Below are positions 1 through 7,405 of a stretch of DNA of 33,121 nucleotides, in pieces. The DNA lies in assembly GCA_947454355.1 (NCBI GenBank), contig CANGKR010000010.1, positions 1-33,121 of the forward strand. Direction: 5' to 3'. This DNA is from Comamonadaceae bacterium. GTDB taxonomy: Bacteria > Pseudomonadota > Gammaproteobacteria > Burkholderiales > Burkholderiaceae_C. Position numbers and translations under genes: made by a program. Each line of letters begins with the position of its first letter. The first letter of the stretch is position 1. The notes beneath the pieces are model-generated. The model was given only the letters and a program-made list of their open reading frames with translations, did not search any database and was not told the DNA's origin.

Positions 1-654
1 TAGGCCTGAATTGTGGGACAGCTCAGGGACATAGACAAAACTGAAATCAATGCCATCTGGAAATATTCTTCTGAAACAATTAATGCAATTGCCTCTCAGA
101 ACCGCCTCAAATTCGAGATCTGACAACGATACGTTTTTCAACAGGAATCGTGATATTTCTCCATCCGATGCTGGCTCTTCTTCATGCGACCAGATAGAGA
201 TCGCATCTTTTCCTCTCAACCCCCTTTGCGCGTCGTTAGAAAGCTCTTGGTTATGCAGAATCACAAGATTCTTCAGAGCACTTCGAATATCTGCTTCACC
301 CTGTGATGAATATGAATTCTTCAGTACATCGGAAAAAGGCTGGATTACTTTTAGATAGTTTGACGGGGTTCCTCTTTTTGCCAGAACATTTTCAACATGC
401 TCAGGTATCTTTGCCCCCAACATGAATAGTCCCGGCCAACCGAGACGCAAGTTAATTTCCTTGAAAAATCTCAATCGGTAGTGATAAGGATAGAAAGATC
501 CTGGATCCAGAGAGGTTAGACCTAAATCATTCAGAAAATTCTTGCCCAACCTGTCTATTTCCGACAGTGTTTCAATCGCAATATTCAGGGAAAAACCCAA
601 CACCTCAGCAGAAGTTTCCTCTGGTGAACTCAAACGACCATCCATCTTGCTCAT
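1..654 (-). CDS. Unrecognised protein, 5' part only (runs off the left edge)
   Basis: Read on the minus strand, the frame is open from an in-frame stop near 676 to the window edge. It begins with ATG at 654 (MSKMDGRLSSPEE...) and gives about 218 residues with no stop, so the C-terminus lies outside the window. A second ATG three codons later is an alternative start, and no strong ribosome binding site precedes either. The middle holds a Tyr/Phe-rich stretch followed by LGWPGLFMLGAKIPEHV. The visible end has a paired-cysteine segment (RGNCINCFRR) and then FVYVPELSHNSG. This pattern weakly recalls soluble sensor domains of the V4R / heme-NO-binding type that precede signalling domains, but I cannot assign it. 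The base composition is clearly more AT-rich than the rest of the window, which hints at acquired DNA. That it is coding is well supported by the long open frame; its function is unknown. Confidence 0.72.
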   Translation of the reverse strand, partial: MSKMDGRLSSPEETSAEVLGFSLNIAIETLSEIDRLGKNFLNDLGLTSLDPGSFYPYHYRLRFFKEINLRLGWPGLFMLGAKIPEHVENVLAKRGTPSNYLKVIQPFSDVLKNSYSSQGEADIRSALKNLVILHNQELSNDAQRGLRGKDAISIWSHEEEPASDGEISRFLLKNVSLSDLEFEAVLRGNCINCFRRIFPDGIDFSFVYVPELSHNSGL

Positions 655-739
655 ACAAAGTGCATCACTTTCTAAAGTTTAAACAGCTTGTCATGTACAA
701 CAATCAATATCGCAAAAATGCCCCTGACGCTTTCACTGA

Positions 740-907
740 AGTCCATCATCGCAAAATGAACTATTTGAAAAGCCTCAAGAGCGGTCTCGTGCTCTAGTGA
801 CTCAGCCCTTGCAGAACCGCAGTGACGCCTCAAAACGAGGCTATTACGTGATGGCGTTGATTGAGTTGGGCCAATCGGTGGCGTGTGAGTTCAAGTTTAA
901 GCCCTGA
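740..907 (+). pseudogene. Possible coding remnant without a start codon
   Basis: A stop-bounded plus-strand frame of 55 codons ends in TGA at 905-907. It reads as plausible protein (for example RGYYVMALIELGQSV near the end) and uses codons like the window's own genes, unlike the AT-rich gene to its left. It has no convincing start: the frame opens just after a stop at 737-739, and the only ATG lies about 18 codons from the end. It may be the 3' tail of a gene whose front was lost when the AT-rich segment arrived, or chance. I do not recognise the family. The rest of 655-925 shows no other feature I can support. Confidence 0.2.
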
Positions 908-925
908 TCAGTCCGACCACTGCCG

Positions 926-1588
926 TCAGTTCATCAGGTGTCCTGTCTTCACAAAGATGGTGCACCCCTCTTGACTGAAAGGCTGGTGCAAGCTCATGTG
1001 AGGACTTCTGATCCATGAGCCTGCTGGATAGCGGCCATGCTCATCTTCAAACACGCCATCAATCACAAAGATTTCTTCGCCGCCATAGTGCCTGTGTGGA
1101 TTGAAGTAAGTTTGAGGCGCCCACCTGACCAAAGTCGATCCAGTGCCCTGTTGCATGAGTGGCATGACGTTCAAGCCAGGCACCATGCCTGGATACCAGG
1201 GTGCTGTTGCGGTATTCAACACTTCTCGCTCCAATGAATCAGTCCCTAGGTGGCGTAGCTTTACAAAAAGAAGGCAGCCGGATTGGCTGAAAGGCGCATG
1301 AGAAGATCCGGGTGGATTCATGATGTAAGTGCCCGCAGGATATTCGCCAAATTCGTCACCTAAGACGCCATCCAGCACCAAGATCTCTTCACCCATTGCA
1401 TGGGAGTGCGTTTGAAAGCGTGACCCAGGCTGATAACGAACAATGGAAGTTGCTTTGGCGATCTCTTCGCCAACGCGCTCCAACATCCGCCGGTCAACAC
1501 CGGCTGCCGGGCTCGGCACCCAAGGCAATTCATGGTGGTTCACCACGATTCTTTGACTGTAATCCGCGTTGATATCCATAGGTGGCAT
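926..1588 (-). CDS. Double-cupin (ChrR-like) protein
   Basis: This protein has two consecutive cupin beta-barrels, about residues 45-112 and 148-215 of a 220-residue protein. Each repeats the same plan: an HxH pair followed by a GEE or GGEE glutamate, then a later histidine. In the first these are H61, H63, E67/E68 and H97; in the second H165, H167, E171/E172 and H201. Both barrels therefore keep a full metal-binding set. It resembles the cupin part of ChrR-type anti-sigma proteins, but no zinc-finger anti-sigma domain and no ECF sigma gene lie beside it, so a free-standing dioxygenase-like or sensor role is as likely. The frame is open further upstream, to 1672. I place the start at ATG 1588 (or 1579) because the conserved sequence begins at MDINADYSQR and the extension looks like noncoding sequence. 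It is divergent from the gene at 1723. Confidence 0.8.
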   Translation of the reverse strand: MPPMDINADYSQRIVVNHHELPWVPSPAAGVDRRMLERVGEEIAKATSIVRYQPGSRFQTHSHAMGEEILVLDGVLGDEFGEYPAGTYIMNPPGSSHAPFSQSGCLLFVKLRHLGTDSLEREVLNTATAPWYPGMVPGLNVMPLMQQGTGSTLVRWAPQTYFNPHRHYGGEEIFVIDGVFEDEHGRYPAGSWIRSPHMSLHQPFSQEGCTIFVKTGHLMN

Positions 1589-1722
1589 TTCAGAAATGTT
1601 AAGCAAACAGGCCAAAGCATAGCGAGTAAATACATCAAGCATGCAGACTGCTCTCAAGCCACTTGCAGCCATCCGCCAGGATTCAGCGGTATCCTTGGCT
1701 GGCTATAAGGCCATCCAAGCTC

Positions 1723-1944
1723 ATGAACCCTCTGAACCCCAAAAAATTGCTCTTGACCAAATGGACAGCAGCCTATCCCTTGAAAAAACAAAAGCACTTT
1801 TTGGTCAGCAAGGTCATCAAACCGGAGTTGCCTAACGATCCTGTCGAATGGGTGGAGATTGAATCCGTGTTTTCGAAATCAACGCAGATCATTCGATGGC
1901 GTGATTTGCAAAACGATGAGGTCTGGCGGCAAGGCTGGGTTTGA
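1723..1944 (+). CDS. Short tryptophan-rich conserved protein (TIGR02450-like)
   Basis: A 73-residue protein with five tryptophans (W14, W43, W59, W68, W72). It has the layout of the TIGR02450 family: NPKKLLLTKWTA near the start, KHFLVSKV in the middle, and a RWRDL...WRQGWV ending. The role of the family is not known. The longer open frame from 1663 overlaps the region upstream of the cupin gene and lacks family features, so I start at ATG 1723, with a weak AAGG about 11 bases upstream. It is transcribed away from the cupin gene. The 150 bases that follow show no clear terminator or promoter. Confidence 0.75.
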   Translation: MNPLNPKKLLLTKWTAAYPLKKQKHFLVSKVIKPELPNDPVEWVEIESVFSKSTQIIRWRDLQNDEVWRQGWV

Positions 1945-2098
1945 TCTGAAAATCAATAAAAAGCAGTGTGTTCAAACAAGTCTTAGCGTTGATACCCAAT
2001 AGGATCTCTAGAACTTAAGCCATAGAACGTATTTCATATTGGCTGAATGCCCGCATGTTCATAGCATTGTCACCATGCGAATGAATCATGAGGCTGAT

Positions 2099-2437
2099 AT
2101 GAAGCCACTGTCCAAATCCCTCCTCCGACCGCTTTTTTTTCTTCAGCTCACTGTCTTGTGCGTGTCGATGTCGCAAGGCTTAGCTTGGGCCGCCAAGCTT
2201 TCCAAGGCCACCATGGCCCTGGGCAATGACGATACCGAATTTGTGTTTGCAGGCAAATGCCCCAATGGTGAGCCTTACCGTATATTTGCCTACAGCCAAC
2301 CCATTCAAGGCCAAAGTGCTTCGATGTATGACTACTCTGGGCCAGCGGGCCAAGGAACCATTCGATCCAGCACCCCGCCCCGAACACTGGCTGTACGTGT
2401 ATGCCGCCAACAAGCAGAGATCATTGACGATCAATGA
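2099..2437 (+). CDS. Small secreted protein of unknown function
   Basis: A 112-residue protein with a classic signal peptide: basic start (MKPLSKSLLR), hydrophobic core (PLFFLQLTVLCV), and likely cleavage after AWA at about residue 31. The mature part is about 80 residues with two cysteines, C54 in GKCPNGEPYRI and C102 in AVRVCRQQAEI, which could form a disulfide in the periplasm. Start ATG 2099 is chosen over 2039 and 2081 because TGAGG sits six bases upstream and the signal peptide begins there. The gene is 86 bases upstream of the response regulator and on the same strand, so it could belong to the stimulus sensed by that pair, but this is conjecture. I do not recognise the family. Confidence 0.6.
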   Translation: MKPLSKSLLRPLFFLQLTVLCVSMSQGLAWAAKLSKATMALGNDDTEFVFAGKCPNGEPYRIFAYSQPIQGQSASMYDYSGPAGQGTIRSSTPPRTLAVRVCRQQAEIIDDQ

Positions 2438-2489
2438 CAAAGTGGGCGAGCTCCACTGGAACCCTTACCCTACAACCTAAGTTTTATTG

Positions 2490-2514
2490 CCGCCACCCCC
2501 TACATGGCGGTAGG
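2490..2514 (+). promoter_or_regulatory. Overlapping hairpins at the ribosome binding site of the response regulator
   Basis: CCGCCA (2490-2495) can pair with TGGCGG (2505-2510) around a nine-base loop. Alternatively CCTAC (2499-2503) can pair with GTAGG (2510-2514) around a six-base loop. Both options tie up the purine-rich GGCGGTAGG that precedes the probable start at 2524. Pairing is seen directly; a role in translation control is inference. Confidence 0.3.
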
Positions 2515-2523
2515 ATGCATTGC

Positions 2524-3174
2524 ATGGATGTATCCCGTAAACACTCTGTACTGATCATTGATGACCACCCGGTCTACAGGGAGGCTTTGACCGAGCGCTT
2601 GGCCAGCGAGTTCCTACCCGAAGGCATCGCGGTTTTGGGCGCTTGCAATGCGAATGAAGGGCTGGACCTGTTGAGCCGGACCGATCAACACTGGGTGATT
2701 CTGCTGGATATCCTGATGCCCGGCTTGAGTGGACTGGCAGGCATCAAGGTGTTCAAGAACATGACCCCTGTGGCACATGTGGTGGCCATCTCGGGCTTGG
2801 ACGAACAAGCTTGGGAGCCTCGCTCCGTGGCGGCGGGCGCTACGATTTTCCTGTCTAAAAATAACACGTCGGAACACATCATCTCCAAGATCAGGCCGTT
2901 GCTTGAAACCGAAAACGTCCTCACCATTGCAACCAACACACCTGAAGCCAAAGAATTCAGGCTGACCCAGCGCCAATTGGAAGTCTTGCATTTGATTTCT
3001 TTAGGCCATCCCAACAAGATCATTGCCGATCTGCTCGAAATCAAAGAGCAGACCATCAAGATTCACATCAATCAGATTTTCAAAGAGTTACGGGTTTTCA
3101 ACCGCACTCAGGCTGTCTTGAAAGCGCAAAAATACAATTTGCTTTCTGGCGGGCAGATTGCTCTGAACGATTGA
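2524..3174 (+). CDS. LuxR/NarL-family response regulator
   Basis: A 216-residue DNA-binding response regulator. The receiver domain (about 7-128) has the acidic pair D13-D14 in LIIDDHP, phospho-acceptor D62 in LLDILMPG, S90, and K112 in FLSKN. The C-terminal LuxR-type helix-turn-helix (about 147-205) starts LTQRQLEVLHLIS and contains KIIADLLEIKEQTIKIHINQIF. It probably switches transcription when phosphorylated by the kinase encoded 31 bases downstream. The frame is open back to 2434, but the leading 30 residues are not domain-like. ATG 2524 has TAGG nine bases upstream, while ATG 2515 touches that sequence and is unlikely to be used. A pair of mutually exclusive hairpins overlaps this site. 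Confidence 0.9.
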   Translation: MDVSRKHSVLIIDDHPVYREALTERLASEFLPEGIAVLGACNANEGLDLLSRTDQHWVILLDILMPGLSGLAGIKVFKNMTPVAHVVAISGLDEQAWEPRSVAAGATIFLSKNNTSEHIISKIRPLLETENVLTIATNTPEAKEFRLTQRQLEVLHLISLGHPNKIIADLLEIKEQTIKIHINQIFKELRVFNRTQAVLKAQKYNLLSGGQIALND

Positions 3175-3205
3175 GCAATTTCAGCTCACCTTTTTGAAAT
3201 TTCGC

Positions 3206-4978
3206 ATGAGCCCTGTCATCCCCCGAGAACATTTTGCACGCGCCTCTGAGCAGCATCTCAACGAGCAAGTGGCGATTGAAAAAATCAGCTACATGCACAC
3301 CTTTGCGAAATCCAGCACAGTGGCCACCATTGTGGCGCCCTTGCTGTGCATTCCGCTGTATGACACGGTCGAATTCGGGCAAAGGTTCTACATCTGGTTA
3401 GCCTTGATGACGGTTGCTGTGGCTGTGCGGATTTATTTGATTCAATCCATTCGTTTAGACAACCAGATCAGCACCAATTTCACCAAATTGAATTGGGCCG
3501 TCGGCATCGTGACTTTTGTCTGGGGCATCGGCTGGCTGATGCTCGTGCCCAACATGGAATGGGTCAATTATTTACTCTACCAAATCATTTCACTCACAGT
3601 TCTGTATGTGGGCATGGTGGGTTATTGCGTCAATTGGAAAACGTTTTACAGCTTTGCTCTACCACTCAAAATTCCTGAGTTGCTGTTCATCATGCTGAAT
3701 TTTCAGTTCATCATTTGGCCCATTGCCATCGGGTCGATGGTGACTTTTTACCTGGCCTTGCGCATGGGTTTTTTATTTGCGAAGTCATGGGAAAAGTCCA
3801 TTTCACTTCGCTATCGGAACGATCAACTGTTTGAAGAATTGACCCGAGAGAAAGACGCCTCGGTGGCTGCCAATGTGGCCAAGTCTGAGTTCATCGCCAC
3901 AGCCAGTCACGACTTGCGTCAACCCATGCAGGCAATCAACATCTTCATCGAGTTGGTCAATTTCAATCATTTGGCCGAGAGAGAACGGTCCATATTCCAT
4001 AAAATGCGCTCGAGCATCACGGTCTTGAACAAAATGTTCAACACCCTGCTGGACATCAGTAAACTGGACTCCAACCTCACCACATTCCATGAAGATTTTG
4101 AACTGTCATCGGTGGTCAAAGATATCGCACTGACATTCACACCCTTGGCCATTGAGAAGAATTTAAGTCTGCAATTCCTTGATTCGAACTTCCGCATTCA
4201 TGGCGACAGAAATCTGACCGAGCAAATCCTGCGCAACCTGTTGGCCAATGCCATCCAATACACCAACTCCGGCGGGGTCACAGTTCAGTTCAGCGACGTC
4301 CAAGGTCGATTGACCTTATCTGTCAAAGACAGCGGCTGTGGTATCCCCCAAGAAGATCTGCCCTACATTTACAAAGAATTTTTCCGCTCGCAACACTCAC
4401 GCTCGCAGCATGATGGCCTGGGGCTTGGATTGTCCATTGTGAGCCGTATCGTAGAAAAATTGGGGGGCAGCATGTCGGTAGATACACAGCCCCAGCTGGG
4501 AACGGAATTCAAGGTCGACACCCGATTCCCCATCAAGGGTGTTTCAGAAGGCTTGACCGTTCAGCCCAAGGCACTGGCCATTGTTCAGCCCGATCTGTGG
4601 TCGGAGACGGTTGCGGTCAAGCATCTGGGTATTTTGGAAAATGACCCTTCCCTTCTCAATGCTTACATAAGCTATTTCGAAAGCTTGGGTTATGAAGTTC
4701 ACCCCATTCCCCACACGGAACCCGAATTCAAGAACTCACTCTTGAGCATTCCACCTTTGGATTTCATATTGAGTGACTTTCGCTTAGGCGCTCAAGATGG
4801 TGTGTACTTCATTGAAACACTGCGCGAAGAATTCAACGAAAACATTCCCGCCTGCATCGTGACGGCAGACACCTCACCGCAACATCTGAGCATGTTCAAA
4901 GAACTGCAGATTGAGGTGTTGTACAAACCCATCGACATCCACAGCGTCTCTGAGTTCATAGCCAATCGCCTTCGCTGA
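3206..4978 (+). CDS. Membrane hybrid histidine kinase with C-terminal receiver
   Basis: A 590-residue sensor kinase. The N-terminal 190 residues hold five or six hydrophobic segments with short loops and no large periplasmic domain, so it may sense within or at the membrane. HisKA follows with H235 in ATASHDLRQPMQ. The ATPase domain shows an N box (LRNLLANAIQYTN), a G1 box (DSGCGIP) and a G2 box (GLGLGLSIV). The C-terminal receiver has D480, phospho-acceptor D524 (SDFRLG) and K574 (YKPID). It probably phosphorylates the LuxR-type regulator just upstream, with the attached receiver as a relay or phosphate sink. No histidine phosphotransfer protein is nearby. The start is uncertain: a TTG four codons upstream (3194) is also possible, and neither has a clear ribosome binding site. 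The gene ends five bases from the convergent hydrolase. Confidence 0.9.
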   Translation: MSPVIPREHFARASEQHLNEQVAIEKISYMHTFAKSSTVATIVAPLLCIPLYDTVEFGQRFYIWLALMTVAVAVRIYLIQSIRLDNQISTNFTKLNWAVGIVTFVWGIGWLMLVPNMEWVNYLLYQIISLTVLYVGMVGYCVNWKTFYSFALPLKIPELLFIMLNFQFIIWPIAIGSMVTFYLALRMGFLFAKSWEKSISLRYRNDQLFEELTREKDASVAANVAKSEFIATASHDLRQPMQAINIFIELVNFNHLAERERSIFHKMRSSITVLNKMFNTLLDISKLDSNLTTFHEDFELSSVVKDIALTFTPLAIEKNLSLQFLDSNFRIHGDRNLTEQILRNLLANAIQYTNSGGVTVQFSDVQGRLTLSVKDSGCGIPQEDLPYIYKEFFRSQHSRSQHDGLGLGLSIVSRIVEKLGGSMSVDTQPQLGTEFKVDTRFPIKGVSEGLTVQPKALAIVQPDLWSETVAVKHLGILENDPSLLNAYISYFESLGYEVHPIPHTEPEFKNSLLSIPPLDFILSDFRLGAQDGVYFIETLREEFNENIPACIVTADTSPQHLSMFKELQIEVLYKPIDIHSVSEFIANRLR

Positions 4979-4983
4979 AGGTT

Positions 4984-6132
4984 TTACTGCGCAGGCAGAT
5001 GCTCTAAGCGCAGGCCCACTGCGGTTCGGTTCGGAAAGCCCTTCCAATACGTGTGCTCCGGCTTGAAGCTGCCGTCCGGGTTAGCCGCCCACTTGCCTTG
5101 CTTGGCATATTCGAGCACATCCAAGTGCGCGGCTTTGACATTGTCTTTGTCCAGATGCTTGCCCAAGAAAGCCGTGATGAAATGCTGAGAGATGTTGTTC
5201 ATGCGCACGTTGTCCCACACCGGGTCGATGTAATGGGCCGCCGCAATCAGGTTGTTCAACCACGGCACAGGCTTCCAAGCTTCCTGGGGTGGGGGCATGG
5301 GGGCGCCCGCATTGTGGTTGGCATTTTCAAAGGTCAGCAAATATCGGTCGGCGTTGACGCTGCCCTCGTACAAATTGCGCACGCCCGGTGAATAGCCCGA
5401 TACATCGTCCACACTGCCAGCTATGTAGAGCATGGGTGTGCGAATACCTTTGAGGCCCTCAGCATCCCAGAAGCCTTGGTTCCAACCCCAAGGACCGAAC
5501 GCCACTGCAGCCAGAATGCGGGGGTCGCGCCGCTTGGCAAAGTCGGGGTTGGCACTTTGAAGGGGTTTGAGCGCTTCGGGGGGAACGCCTGGGAATTGCG
5601 CTGCCTTTTCGCTGTAGCCGCCGCCCAGTTTGTTGATGACACCATATCCGCCCATGGAGTAACCGATCAAGCCGATTCGGTTCTCATCGATCATGCTTTT
5701 CAAAGGGCTGTTGGCATCGCGGTTGATCTTGACCATTTCATCGATCACAAAAGACACGTCGATGGATCGGTGCCGCAAGGTGCTGGCAAAAGCTGCTTGA
5801 TCCGAATACGTGCTGTCGGTGTGATCGATTGAGACCACTACATAGCCTTTGCTGGCCAGGTTTTCTGCAATGGGGCTGAGCAAAAACCGATTACCCGGAT
5901 AGCCATGAGACACCACGACCAAAGGGTAAGGAGTAGTGCCACGCTGGGGTTTGGCATCGCGTAGTGCTTTGCCAAATAGGCTGATCTGGGTTTTGCCGTC
6001 CCGGAAGAAAGCTTTGTATTCACCGGGATTCACGGCAGACGCATCGGTCTGACCGGGGTACCAAATTTCCACCGTCAAGGGGCGATCGTACAGCGGAACA
6101 GGCTGGCCCGGCTTGGCATTGACGTGTCCCAC
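4984..6132 (-). CDS. Alpha/beta hydrolase (dienelactone hydrolase / PAF-acetylhydrolase-like), N-terminus displaced by a frameshift
   Basis: The catalytic body of a serine esterase, counted from GTG 6132. Nucleophile S159 lies in GLIGYSMGGYG, the acid is probably D242 or D243 in AGSVDD, and the histidine is H273 in NANHNAG. The oxyanion region is SHGYPGNR at about 75-82. The reading frame opens only in the middle of the expected first strand (PLYDRPLTVEIWYP), with no normal start. The missing piece, a signal peptide plus about 30 residues, is present immediately upstream in another frame. One missing base near 6131 (for instance a G in CAG-GTG) would join them into a secreted protein of about 445 residues. 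Either the gene is broken, the base is a sequence error, or a shortened cytoplasmic form is made from the GTG. The substrate is unknown. Confidence 0.75.
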   Translation of the reverse strand: MGHVNAKPGQPVPLYDRPLTVEIWYPGQTDASAVNPGEYKAFFRDGKTQISLFGKALRDAKPQRGTTPYPLVVVSHGYPGNRFLLSPIAENLASKGYVVVSIDHTDSTYSDQAAFASTLRHRSIDVSFVIDEMVKINRDANSPLKSMIDENRIGLIGYSMGGYGVINKLGGGYSEKAAQFPGVPPEALKPLQSANPDFAKRRDPRILAAVAFGPWGWNQGFWDAEGLKGIRTPMLYIAGSVDDVSGYSPGVRNLYEGSVNADRYLLTFENANHNAGAPMPPPQEAWKPVPWLNNLIAAAHYIDPVWDNVRMNNISQHFITAFLGKHLDKDNVKAAHLDVLEYAKQGKWAANPDGSFKPEHTYWKGFPNRTAVGLRLEHLPAQ

Positions 6133-6320
6133 TGTTGCGGATTTTTGAACTGCGCTGTCGTCACGCCAATGCTTTGGGGCCCGTAAGCCGCCAGGGCCGG
6201 TGCATCCGAACGAATGGTATCAATCCGGTTGGTTTGTGCCCATGAGGCTGTGGCAATAGCGCTGGCACACAGCCAGAGCAAGGGCTGGACCCAGGGAAAA
6301 AGTCGATCAGTTGAAGGCAT
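6131..6320 (-). pseudogene. Displaced N-terminal segment (signal peptide) of the hydrolase gene
   Basis: From ATG 6320 this frame gives a good secretion signal (hydrophobic PLLWLCASAIATASWA, cleavage before QTNRID). It continues with AYGPQSIGVTTAQFKNPQQ, which matches the usual lead-in of this hydrolase family. It should continue into DRPLTVEIWYP but loses that frame at about 6131 and would run to an unrelated stop at 6075. It is best seen as the front of the gene at 4984-6132, separated by one missing base. A GGGTAAAG stretch precedes the ATG. Confidence 0.65.
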
Positions 6321-6399
6321 GGCACTTTACCCGTCATGTGGTTGGAACAATCCCTCCAACATAAGGGCAAGGCGCTTGCAAGCCGGTCATGCGCGCGAC

Positions 6400-7374
6400 T
6401 CAGGCAGATTGCGGCATCAAAAACTCGCGGCTGATACGCCCGCCCAAGGTGTTGACGCGCTCCAGAAACTGAGTCAGGAACGCATGCAGTCCAGTGGCCA
6501 GGATTTCATCAATGCGGCCATAAGCCAACTCGGCGCGCAGCTTGCCGGCATGGCGCAAGGTCTCACTGCCCGTATCTGCAGCGACCAAATTGAGGTTGGA
6601 CACCACTTCATTCAAGCTCGCATGCAATGAGCGCGGCATGTCGGGCCGCAAAATCAGCAGCTCCGCAACCCGGTCTGGTCGAATCACATCGCGGTAGACC
6701 TTACGGTAGACCTCAAATCCGCTCACACTGCGCAAGATGGCGCTCCAATGGTAGAAGTCGTATTCTTGCTCGGCCTGGGCCACAGAGGGCGGCTCCATGG
6801 GCGTGAAGTCATCGCTGCCGACGGCGTGAAACTTAACGTCTACCAAACGGGCGGTGTTGTCAGCACGCTCTAAAAAAGTCCCCAAGCGCATGAAATGCAA
6901 GGACTCGTCCATCAACATAGTGCCCACTGTCACGCCGCGTGAAAGGTGTGATCGGAATTTGACCCATTCAAAAAATTTGCCCGGATCCCGCTCGAACTCA
7001 CCGCTGCGCATCATGCGGTTCACTTCCAGCCAGGTCTGGTTTTGGGTTTCCCACAGTTCGGTGGTGAGGGTTCCGCGAACAGCGCGGGCATTCTCACGAA
7101 CCGCACGCAAACACGACATGATGGACGAAGGGTTTTGCGTATCCTTGACCATGAAATCCATCACCCGGGCGGGCGTGACCTGACCATGCTTGGACAGATA
7201 AGCGGGGAGCAATTCGCTGATGGACAGCAGGCCTTCCCAACCGGCTTGGGCCGAGGCGGCCGATTGCGGCAAGAGCGAAGTCTCATAGCTCACATTGAGC
7301 ATGCGGGCGGTGTTTTCGGCCCGCTCGGTATAGCGGGACATCCAGAAAAGGTGGTCAGCGGTGCGGCTCAGCAT
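6400..7374 (-). CDS. Alpha-E domain protein (DUF403)
   Basis: A 324-residue, all-helical alpha-E protein, recognised by the opening MLSRTADHLFWMSRYTERAENTARML and by the Arg/Glu/Asp-rich helices that follow (FLERADNTARLVDVKFH near the middle, RPDMPRSLHASL later). Alpha-E proteins are found almost only beside circularly permuted ATP-grasp and transglutaminase-like genes and are thought to act with them in peptide bond formation or tagging; no biochemical role is established. It starts 31 bases after the stop of the ATP-grasp gene on the same strand, so the two are almost certainly one transcript. A second alpha-E domain is fused to an ATP-grasp at 14951-17539. Confidence 0.9.
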   Translation of the reverse strand: MLSRTADHLFWMSRYTERAENTARMLNVSYETSLLPQSAASAQAGWEGLLSISELLPAYLSKHGQVTPARVMDFMVKDTQNPSSIMSCLRAVRENARAVRGTLTTELWETQNQTWLEVNRMMRSGEFERDPGKFFEWVKFRSHLSRGVTVGTMLMDESLHFMRLGTFLERADNTARLVDVKFHAVGSDDFTPMEPPSVAQAEQEYDFYHWSAILRSVSGFEVYRKVYRDVIRPDRVAELLILRPDMPRSLHASLNEVVSNLNLVAADTGSETLRHAGKLRAELAYGRIDEILATGLHAFLTQFLERVNTLGGRISREFLMPQSA

Positions 7375-7405
7375 AGGGGTTCCATTCGGTTCGGTGTCCA
7401 GTCCT

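Noticed and set aside
50-358. Plus-strand open frame at the left edge
   Set aside because: The minus strand is open over the whole stretch and reads as better protein; this frame is its shadow.
2226-2480. An alternative frame over the small secreted protein, possibly hinting at a frameshift
   Set aside because: Its end reads somewhat like protein, but the frame from 2099 keeps a signal peptide, both cysteines and a good ribosome binding site through to its own stop.
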